Source of the DNA: Balneolaceae bacterium
Lineage (GTDB): Bacteria; Bacteroidota; Rhodothermia; Balneolales; Balneolaceae
Assembly: GCA_007129085.1 (NCBI GenBank)
Contig: SKWF01000228.1
Coordinates: 1 to 5,030 of the forward strand
Reading direction: 5' to 3'
DNA: 5,030 nucleotides
The notes beneath the pieces are model-generated. The model searched no databases, had not been told where the DNA came from, and was given only the letters and a program-made list of their open reading frames with translations. The position numbers and the translations under genes were made by a program. Positions within the stretch are counted from its first letter, which is position 1; the number at the start of each line of letters is the position of its first letter. Of the stretch, positions 1 to 5,030 are shown piece after piece.

Positions 1-2087
1 TCGATTCGGACGGATATATTTCTAAAAGGTGGAATTCAGAAGATCTCTCGAACAGTCAATACCGCATTCATATTGAGGGTAATCTGCTCACGGTTGAACT
101 GATGGATGAAGATGGAGACCGGTACACCATTACAGTGGATGACTTTTTCCGCAATGAGGGTGAATCAGATGAAAATGGAGGTGAGAATGCTTTTACGGCT
201 TCATCTGTAGTAAGTGCAAATAATGATAACGGGAATGATGAAGATGAATTTTCATGGACTCACATCAGCTTGGTTGCTGATCCCGCCGGTGAAACCATCA
301 GCCTTTATCGCGATGGGTTTGAACTGGAACGCCGTCAGTTGAATAACAACCTGCAGTCATCAGATGAAGAGATGGAAGTGGGACTTGGGTTTAATGGAGA
401 GATCCATGAAGTGAGATTGTGGGACATCCCGCGATCGGGCCGTGATATCCAGGCTTTGAAAGACCTGATTTTGACCGGTGAAGAGGAAAACCTGGTTCTT
501 TATCATTCGTTTGATGAAGATGGCGGTGATGTTGCATTTGATGCTACAGAGTATGGAAACGACTTCTATTTTGGTGATGATGTGGATCGACGGCGAAGCC
601 TGCGGAATGTAACACGTGTAACGGTCAACCAAGATTCCGATTTTGTTGTCCGCCTGGCGGCACTTGATGCTACCGGTGGAACCGTAAATGCAGAAGTTAT
701 AGAGTTGCCCGGAAATGGTACTCTCTACCAGCTGGATGATAATGTTGATCCTACGGATGAAATTTCCGACAAGGGAATTCAGCTGACAGATGAGTTTAAC
801 AGGTCACTTTATGCACCGGATAACCGGTTTGCAGGCACAGACAGCATTCAGTACCGGATGTACGACCAGTATGGAAACTTTACAACCGCCACTATGATTT
901 TTGAGGTACTGGAAGTAAATCGTCCCCCGGTTATATCGGCTGACTTATCAAAAATTGAGTTTTATCAACGAGAAACATTCGAAGTATTTCTTGATACCGT
1001 GGTAACTGACAACTTCTACACACCTGAAGAGATTCAGTGGAGCATCGAATTAACGGATAGCCGTTTTGATTGGGAAATTACCGCTAATGGAGATATCAAA
1101 CAGAAGGAAACCAATCAAGAACCGGATCAACCGATGCGTGATCGTCAACGTTCGGGCCGAGAATTTGATAACAATGGAAATCATCCGCTGATGGAAGATG
1201 GAACGGATATTCGTGGCGAAAATTCACGCGATCCTGTGCTGCTTTTGGCAAGAGAACAGGGAATCCCAATCGATGAGTTAACCCCCGAAATAGCCTACGA
1301 TCTACTTCAAGGAGCTTATGGTGAGAATACGGAGGAGGAGCGGCTACTTATAGATTTTGATGAGGATGAACGAGTGCTGACATTTACAACCACTCCACTT
1401 TTTGAGGAAGAAGATATCAAGCTGAGGTTGAATGCCACAGATCCGGAAGGATTGTTCGGCCGGCGTGATTTTATGGTGTCTGTAAATCACCAAAACGATC
1501 CGCCATCACCCGTAGATCTGCTTTCTCCCGTAAATAGTGATTCTGTACAGGTAAATCTGGTACAGTTCGAATGGAGTGAATCAACCACGATAGAAAACGA
1601 CGATATTTTATACACACTGATTATTGATCGCCGTGACGGGGAGCAGCTAACGCTTGAGGAGCTCGCAGATACGACCTATACGTTTGAAAATCGTACCGAC
1701 TTCTTTGTCGAGGATATGGAGTACGAATGGCGTGTAATTGCATCAGACGGCACAGATGAAACGCCAAGCTCGGATGAATTTACGTTTATCACGCTGGATG
1801 TTCCGGATAAATACGCGCTGTTTCAAAACTACCCGAATCCGTTTAACCACTCCTCAAAAATTGAGTATTGGATTCCGGTTCGATCCGATATCCGTATGGA
1901 GATTTACGATACCATAGGCCGTCGTGTACAAGTTCTGTTTGATGAAACAGGAGTAACACCGGGTGTATATACGGCAGATTTCGATGGGGCCGGACTTGCC
2001 AGCGGCGTTTATTTCTATCGATTTACTGCTGTGGGTGATAATGGAAGTCAATTTCAGAAGGTAAAACAGATGACTTTGATTCGATAA
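1..2087 (+). CDS. Secreted multidomain surface protein (LamG-like, Ig/cadherin-like, FN3-like) with T9SS sorting domain; 5'-truncated
   Basis: The reading frame is open from the first full codon (position 3) with no stop before the ATG at 102, so the real start lies upstream of the window; 694 codons are visible, ending in tandem stops TAA-TAG. Residues below are numbered from the codon at 102. A concanavalin/LamG-like jelly roll runs from before residue 1 to about 165 (FSWTHISLVAD, ISLYRDGFEL, GEIHEVRLWDIPRS, LVLYHSFDEDGGDVAFDAT). An Ig/cadherin-like module follows at about 171-271 (GNGTLYQL, YAPDNRFAGTDSIQYRMYD), then a second one at about 275-462 with a long insertion, an FN3-like module at about 467-564 (FEWSES, YEWRVIASDG), and a T9SS tail at 567-661. 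No catalytic motif is visible. By family knowledge such proteins are exported through the outer membrane and released or anchored at the surface; a role in adhesion or carbohydrate/protein binding is inference. The signal peptide, if any, is outside the window. The sequence is very rich in Asp and Glu. Confidence 0.85.
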   Translation, partial: DSDGYISKRWNSEDLSNSQYRIHIEGNLLTVELMDEDGDRYTITVDDFFRNEGESDENGGENAFTASSVVSANNDNGNDEDEFSWTHISLVADPAGETISLYRDGFELERRQLNNNLQSSDEEMEVGLGFNGEIHEVRLWDIPRSGRDIQALKDLILTGEEENLVLYHSFDEDGGDVAFDATEYGNDFYFGDDVDRRRSLRNVTRVTVNQDSDFVVRLAALDATGGTVNAEVIELPGNGTLYQLDDNVDPTDEISDKGIQLTDEFNRSLYAPDNRFAGTDSIQYRMYDQYGNFTTATMIFEVLEVNRPPVISADLSKIEFYQRETFEVFLDTVVTDNFYTPEEIQWSIELTDSRFDWEITANGDIKQKETNQEPDQPMRDRQRSGREFDNNGNHPLMEDGTDIRGENSRDPVLLLAREQGIPIDELTPEIAYDLLQGAYGENTEEERLLIDFDEDERVLTFTTTPLFEEEDIKLRLNATDPEGLFGRRDFMVSVNHQNDPPSPVDLLSPVNSDSVQVNLVQFEWSESTTIENDDILYTLIIDRRDGEQLTLEELADTTYTFENRTDFFVEDMEYEWRVIASDGTDETPSSDEFTFITLDVPDKYALFQNYPNPFNHSSKIEYWIPVRSDIRMEIYDTIGRRVQVLFDETGVTPGVYTADFDGAGLASGVYFYRFTAVGDNGSQFQKVKQMTLIR
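1800..2084 (+). other. Type IX secretion system C-terminal sorting domain (Por secretion tail, type A)
   Basis: The last 95 residues of the first gene have the classic pattern: LFQNYPNPFN followed by an I-x-Y strand (KIEYWIP), the turn IYDTIGRRV, then GVYTADFDG, LASGVYFYRF, and a short basic end (KVKQMTLIR). This matches the family in which the tail directs proteins through the T9SS translocon and is then usually cleaved by the sortase-like PorU (established knowledge). The YPNPFN variant is widespread in Balneolota, Rhodothermota and related phyla. It is the strongest taxonomic signal in the window. Confidence 0.92.
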
Positions 2088-2108
2088 TAGGTTCGGTACG
2101 AAAAATTA

Positions 2109-2118
2109 AAAGCGCTTT
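2109..2118. promoter_or_regulatory. Candidate LacI/CcpA-type operator upstream of gap
   Basis: A perfect 10-bp palindrome, AAAGCGCTTT, has the central CG and A/T flanks typical of LacI-family operators. Extended to 2107-2120 it differs from the Gram-positive cre consensus TGWNANCGNTNWCA only at the second position. It lies 135 nt before the gap start and 21 nt after the stop of the preceding gene. Binding by a LacI-family sugar regulator is an inference; a 10-bp palindrome can also occur by chance. Confidence 0.35.
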
Positions 2119-2163
2119 CATCTCTAAATTACTGTTTCTTCGACTATTTAGCCTGTATCAATA

Positions 2164-2250
2164 ATGGATAGAGTGCTTATAATCCGTTATTTTAAATCAA
2201 ATACAGAAGCTGCTATTCAGCAGGTAATTGAAATTGAAAAAGGAAAATAG
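2164..2250 (+). CDS. Possible 28-codon small ORF immediately upstream of gap
   Basis: An ATG at 2164 opens 28 codons ending in TAG at 2248-2250, leaving 3 nt before the GAPDH start. The predicted peptide begins MDRVLIIRYFKSN and ends in a Glu/Lys-rich, possibly helical stretch (TEAAIQQVIEIEKGK). Its last codons overlap the gap ribosome binding site, an arrangement that would allow translational coupling. Against it: no clear Shine-Dalgarno precedes its ATG, and a TATAAT element lies inside it, which if used as a promoter would make a transcript lacking its start. I do not recognise the peptide; a chance ORF of this length is quite possible. Confidence 0.2.
   Translation: MDRVLIIRYFKSNTEAAIQQVIEIEKGK
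2178..2183 (+). promoter_or_regulatory. Candidate -10 element (TATAAT) for gap
   Basis: An exact TATAAT lies about 70 nt before the gap start. The stretch 17 nt upstream (around 2154-2160) does not resemble TTGACA, and no clear Bacteroidota-type -33/-7 pair (TTG ... TAnnTTTG) was found in the region. It is therefore only a weak promoter candidate in an A/T-rich intergenic stretch. Confidence 0.25.
2239..2244 (+). promoter_or_regulatory. Ribosome binding site of gap
   Basis: AAAGGA lies 9 nt before the ATG at 2254, inside a purine-rich stretch. It supports the chosen start, which also gives the standard MAKVKVGINGFGRIGR N-terminus. Confidence 0.6.
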
Positions 2251-2253
2251 ATT

Positions 2254-3252
2254 ATGGCTAAAGTAAAAGTCGGAATTAATGGATTTGGTCGCATAGGTAG
2301 ATTGGTGATGCGATCCATATTAAAATATCAGAGTGACGAGATTGAAGTAGTAGGTATCAACGATCTAACCGATACCAAAACACTGGCGCACCTATTTAAG
2401 TACGACTCCGTTCACGGCACGTTCGATGGTGATGTAAAAGCCGACGGAAACAACATCGTAATTAACGGACATAAAATTGGGGTGTCTTCCGAACGTGATC
2501 CTGCAAACCTGAAGTGGGACGAGCGTGGTGCTGAAGTAATTGTGGAATCAACCGGACTTTTTCGGGATGATAAATCAGCCGGAAAGCACCTCGAAGCTGG
2601 CGCAAAAAAAGTGATTATTTCTGCACCCGGAAAAGGTGATATTCAAACGATCGTGCTGGGTGTAAATGATGATGAGCTGGACAAGAGCAACGATATTTTC
2701 TCTAACGCAAGCTGTACAACAAACTGCCTGGCTCCAATGGCGAAAGTATTGGATGAATCTTTTGGACTGAAACAGGGGTTCATGACTACTATCCATGCGT
2801 ACACCGGCGATCAGGCAATTGTTGATGGACCGCATAAAGATCTCAGAAGAGCACGTGCTGCCGCAGCCAATATTGTACCAACTACCACAGGTGCAGCTGC
2901 AGCCGTAGGATTAGTACTTCCCCATCTTGATGGAAAACTTGACGGCGGCGCTGTTCGCGTTCCCGTGCCAGACGGTTCACTAACTGACTTTACTGCCGTT
3001 CTCGATAAAGATGTAACGGAAGCCGACGTGTTGAAAGCATTTAAAGATGCTGCCAATGGCCCATTGAAAGGAATCCTTGAGTACAGTGAAGAAGAGCTGG
3101 TATCAAGCGATATTATCGGAAATCCACACTCATGCATCTTCGACAGCAAGATGACAAAAGTGGATGGCAACGTGGTGAAAGTAATCGGCTGGTACGATAA
3201 TGAAGCCGGATACTCCGCACGAACTGCCGAGCTGGTTACGAAAATCGCATAA
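2254..3252 (+). CDS. gap: Type I glyceraldehyde-3-phosphate dehydrogenase, NAD-dependent
   Basis: This cytosolic glycolytic enzyme converts glyceraldehyde 3-phosphate, NAD+ and phosphate to 1,3-bisphosphoglycerate, reversibly. The 332 residues match the usual family length. The Rossmann motif GINGFGRIGR is at residues 7-16. The active-site block SNASCTTNCLAP gives catalytic Cys154, and HAYTGDQ gives His181 as the base that activates it. Further signatures are the phosphate-site region PTTTGAAAAVGLVLP and the C-terminal WYDNEAGYSAR. Asp37 in GINDLTD and Pro193 in DGPHKDLRRAR correspond to the Asp32/Pro188 pair (Bacillus numbering) that favours NAD over NADP, so a glycolytic GapA type is more likely than a photosynthetic NADP type. 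The gene stands alone: no pgk or tpi is adjacent, and a strong terminator follows. It is only mildly acidic (hand count 48 Asp+Glu against 37 Lys+Arg), unlike the exported proteins on either side. Confidence 0.98.
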   Translation: MAKVKVGINGFGRIGRLVMRSILKYQSDEIEVVGINDLTDTKTLAHLFKYDSVHGTFDGDVKADGNNIVINGHKIGVSSERDPANLKWDERGAEVIVESTGLFRDDKSAGKHLEAGAKKVIISAPGKGDIQTIVLGVNDDELDKSNDIFSNASCTTNCLAPMAKVLDESFGLKQGFMTTIHAYTGDQAIVDGPHKDLRRARAAAANIVPTTTGAAAAVGLVLPHLDGKLDGGAVRVPVPDGSLTDFTAVLDKDVTEADVLKAFKDAANGPLKGILEYSEEELVSSDIIGNPHSCIFDSKMTKVDGNVVKVIGWYDNEAGYSARTAELVTKIA

Positions 3253-3281
3253 ATTTTCGTCAAATGGTTCTTAGTTATTTC

Positions 3282-3317
3282 AAAACCTGCTTTGTTTATC
3301 TCAAAGCAGGTTTTTTT
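3282..3317 (+). terminator. Rho-independent terminator after gap
   Basis: A perfect 13-bp stem (AAAACCTGCTTTG pairing with CAAAGCAGGTTTT) encloses a 7-nt loop, TTTATCT, and runs into seven consecutive T (3311-3317). It begins 29 nt after the GAPDH stop. It should end the gap transcript and separate it from the downstream GH13 gene. On the opposite strand the T tract is only four long, so it is mainly one-directional. Confidence 0.93.
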
Positions 3318-3341
3318 ATATAAGTAGTTCTTTAAAAAAAC

Positions 3342-3354
3342 ACATTCGGAATGT
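3342..3354. promoter_or_regulatory. Short palindrome in the GH13 gene leader, possible operator
   Basis: ACATTC-G-GAATGT is a perfect inverted repeat with 6-bp arms around one base, lying between the gap terminator and the GH13 start. Such a short symmetric site could bind a dimeric regulator, but I cannot match it to a known family, and no convincing promoter hexamers were found nearby. Confidence 0.2.
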
Positions 3355-3363
3355 AGTTTCTCC

Positions 3364-3370
3364 AAAGGAG
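3364..3370 (+). promoter_or_regulatory. Shine-Dalgarno-like motif distant from the GH13 start
   Basis: AAAGGAG is a near-perfect anti-SD match but lies 35 nt before the GTG at 3406, too far for normal use. No ATG, GTG or TTG follows it at standard spacing. It may be coincidental, or an RNA fold may bring it closer. Immediately before the GTG the sequence is A/T-rich, as in SD-independent starts of Bacteroidota. Confidence 0.2.
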
Positions 3371-3405
3371 CGTTAACAGAGTATTTTAAAAAAATCTATT
3401 TTATC

Positions 3406-5030
3406 GTGAAAAAACATACACAACACTGGTTTACAACACTTTTACTACTTCTATTTCTGCCGGCATCCGTCATTGCGCAGTCCATCGATATTGACCGGGT
3501 TGAACCCGGTAACTGGTGGATTGGTTTTGAGGAGCCTGATGTACAGGTTCTATTTTATGGAGATGATATACAGTCTGCCAAACCATCGGTAGATCATCCC
3601 GGCGTAACTCTGGAACGCCGAACCCTGGTGGAGAACCCGAACTATCAATTTTTGACCCTCCGAATTCATGAAGATGCGGAGCCGGGAACGGTTGAAATCC
3701 ATTTTGAGAGAGATAACTACTCCCACACTATTGATTATGAAATTAAAGAACGAAGCAACGATCCCAATCGGAATCAAGGGTTTGATTCATCCGACCTGAT
3801 CTACCTGCTGATGCCCGACCGGTTTGCTAACAGCGATCCGAGTATTGATGAAATTGATGGAATGCTGGAAGGTGTAAATCGTGATGATCCCGATGCTCGC
3901 CACGGTGGTGATATCCAGGGCGTGATCGATAACCTGGATTATCTCGATGAGCTGGGAATGACTGCCGTCTGGTTCACCCCGATTTTTGAAAATGATATGC
4001 CGCCCGAGTATGGCGCGTACCACGGCTACGCAGCTACCGATATGTATCGTGTAGATCGCCGCTACGGATCGAATGAGAAGTATCTGGAGTTGATTGATAA
4101 GGCTCATGACCGCGATATGAAGGTCATTATGGATATGATCCATAACCATGTGGGAACCCATCACTGGTTTATTGAGGATCTGCCGACCAGCGACTGGGTT
4201 CATCCGATTGAAGAGTACGGAACCACAAATTTCAGGACTTCCACGGTGATGGACCCGTATGCCTCTGATCACGACTGGAGCTCGACGGTTCAAGGCTGGT
4301 TTGTGACCGATATGCCTGATCTGGATCAACGAAACGAACTGGTTGCTAACTACCTGATTCAAAATACCATCTGGTGGATTGAATATTCCGGGATTGACGG
4401 AATCCGAATGGATACACATCCATACCCGTATAAAGATTACATGGCAGAGTGGTCGCGAAGAGTACTCGAAGAGTTTCCCGATTTTAATATGGTAGGAGAA
4501 GCATGGATGCCGAACACACCATCAACGGCCTATTGGCAGACCGGCTTCCAAAGTCCGGACGGATATGAAAGTTACCTGCCAAGTGTAACGGATTTCCCAC
4601 TTTATGGATCACTGACTGCCGGTTTGAATGAAGAGCCGGGATGGGATACCGGAATTTCGAGATTGTATTTTACTCTAAGCCAGGATTTTCTATTTCCTGA
4701 TGCGAACTTAAATGTCATCTTTCCCGGGAACCACGATCTTGACCGGATATTTACTGTAGTAGGAGAGGATTTTGGTAAATTTAAGATTGCAAATACATTC
4801 ATCATGACCACCCGCGGAATACCGCAACTCTACTATGGAGATGAAATTCTGATGACAGGCGGCGGCCCTGATGGCTTAAAGCGAAAAGACTTTCCCGGCG
4901 GATGGGAGGAAGATCCGATCAACGCGTTTACCCATGATGGACGAGTTGAGCTCGGCGAAGAGACAGGTTTCCCCGTCGTTGAAGCGCATGACTTTATGAC
5001 CAACCTCGCCAACTGGCGTATGGACAAAGA
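3406..5030 (+). CDS. Secreted GH13 alpha-glucanase, SusA-like neopullulanase/cyclomaltodextrinase; 3'-truncated
   Basis: The frame runs from GTG 3406 to the window end: 541 full codons of an expected ~600-620. The GTG is chosen because it yields a signal peptide (KK, then hydrophobic FTTLLLLLFLPASVIA) with likely cleavage after Ala24 (VIA-QS); no Cys follows, so it is not a lipoprotein. Residues ~29-115 match the cyclomaltodextrinase N-terminal beta domain (VEPGNWWIGFEEPDVQVLFYG). The GH13 barrel starts near 128 (DLIYLLMPDRFANSDP). Conserved regions are all present: DMIHNH (243-248), MPDLDQRN (303-310), GIRMD with nucleophile Asp336, VGEAW with acid/base Glu365, and PGNHD with Asp444. KRKDFPGGW (492-500) is typical of SusA-like enzymes. 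It should hydrolyse alpha-1,4 (perhaps also alpha-1,6) bonds in maltodextrins, cyclodextrins or pullulan in the periplasm; exact specificity is inferred. No SusC/SusD is visible. Very acidic: about 95 Asp+Glu against 38 Lys+Arg by hand count. Confidence 0.93.
   Translation, partial: MKKHTQHWFTTLLLLLFLPASVIAQSIDIDRVEPGNWWIGFEEPDVQVLFYGDDIQSAKPSVDHPGVTLERRTLVENPNYQFLTLRIHEDAEPGTVEIHFERDNYSHTIDYEIKERSNDPNRNQGFDSSDLIYLLMPDRFANSDPSIDEIDGMLEGVNRDDPDARHGGDIQGVIDNLDYLDELGMTAVWFTPIFENDMPPEYGAYHGYAATDMYRVDRRYGSNEKYLELIDKAHDRDMKVIMDMIHNHVGTHHWFIEDLPTSDWVHPIEEYGTTNFRTSTVMDPYASDHDWSSTVQGWFVTDMPDLDQRNELVANYLIQNTIWWIEYSGIDGIRMDTHPYPYKDYMAEWSRRVLEEFPDFNMVGEAWMPNTPSTAYWQTGFQSPDGYESYLPSVTDFPLYGSLTAGLNEEPGWDTGISRLYFTLSQDFLFPDANLNVIFPGNHDLDRIFTVVGEDFGKFKIANTFIMTTRGIPQLYYGDEILMTGGGPDGLKRKDFPGGWEEDPINAFTHDGRVELGEETGFPVVEAHDFMTNLANWRMDK

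Noticed and set aside
102..104. ATG at 102 as the true start of the first gene
   Set aside because: The frame stays open for 33 codons upstream to the window edge with sequence that continues the jelly-roll module, and the domain would be cut if translation began here.
360..632. 90-codon minus-strand ORF opposite the LamG-like module
   Set aside because: Antisense shadow of a well-supported coding frame, with no recognisable motif and no ribosome binding site noticed.
2092..2102. Small hairpin TTCG-GTA-CGAA just after the T9SS gene stop as a terminator
   Set aside because: The stem is only 4 bp and is followed by A-rich, not T-rich, sequence. No convincing terminator is visible for the first gene, so read-through into gap cannot be excluded.
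3316..3324. TATATAAG after the terminator as a -10 element for the GH13 gene
   Set aside because: The matching -35 position falls inside the terminator hairpin and does not resemble a -35 hexamer. A/T-rich chance match.
2811..3365. 184-codon minus-strand ORF opposite the 3' half of gap
   Set aside because: It lies antisense to a certain GAPDH gene, its low-complexity Ser/Ala/Pro composition reflects the complement of that coding sequence, and it runs through the terminator hairpin.
3787..4419. 210-codon minus-strand ORF opposite the GH13 gene
   Set aside because: It covers conserved GH13 catalytic regions on the other strand; its His/Ile-rich composition is what complementing Asp/Asn-rich codons gives. 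No domain is recognisable.

Overview
The window carries three protein-coding genes, all on the + strand: the 3' part of a large secreted multidomain protein, a complete glyceraldehyde-3-phosphate dehydrogenase gene, and the 5' part of a secreted GH13 alpha-glucanase. The organism is probably a member of the Bacteroidota/Balneolota/Rhodothermota group, and a halophilic or marine one (inference). Two things point there. The first protein ends in a type IX secretion (T9SS) C-terminal sorting domain with the YPNPFN motif. The third is a SusA-like cyclomaltodextrinase/neopullulanase with the N-terminal domain common in that group. Both exported proteins are strongly acidic, while the cytosolic GAPDH is only mildly so, which fits an organism exposed to salt outside the cell.

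Layout. Positions 1-2087 hold a secreted protein whose start lies outside the window: a LamG-like jelly roll, Ig/cadherin-like modules, an FN3-like module and a T9SS tail. Positions 2088-2253 form a 166-nt intergenic region with a cre/LacI-operator-like palindrome, a TATAAT element and a possible 28-codon ORF ending 3 nt before the next gene. Positions 2254-3252 encode GAPDH. A very clear Rho-independent terminator follows at 3282-3317. The next leader (3318-3405) has a small palindrome and a Shine-Dalgarno-like motif too far from any start to serve it conventionally. From 3406 to the window end runs a GH13 enzyme that starts at GTG and has a signal peptide; its C-terminus is cut off.

Functional links. 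The GH13 enzyme should hydrolyse maltodextrins or cyclodextrins in the periplasm or at the surface, and GAPDH sits in the central glycolysis that would consume the glucose. The terminator between them argues for separate transcripts, so this is a neighbourhood and not a demonstrated operon. The T9SS protein is probably a surface or secreted adhesin/binding protein with no visible catalytic domain; its ligand cannot be told from the sequence.

I see no mobile element, CRISPR array, tRNA, rRNA or recognisable new defence or biosynthetic system. The window looks largely ordinary; the most interesting leads are the small regulatory features in the two intergenic regions and an unusual acidic insertion in the secreted protein.
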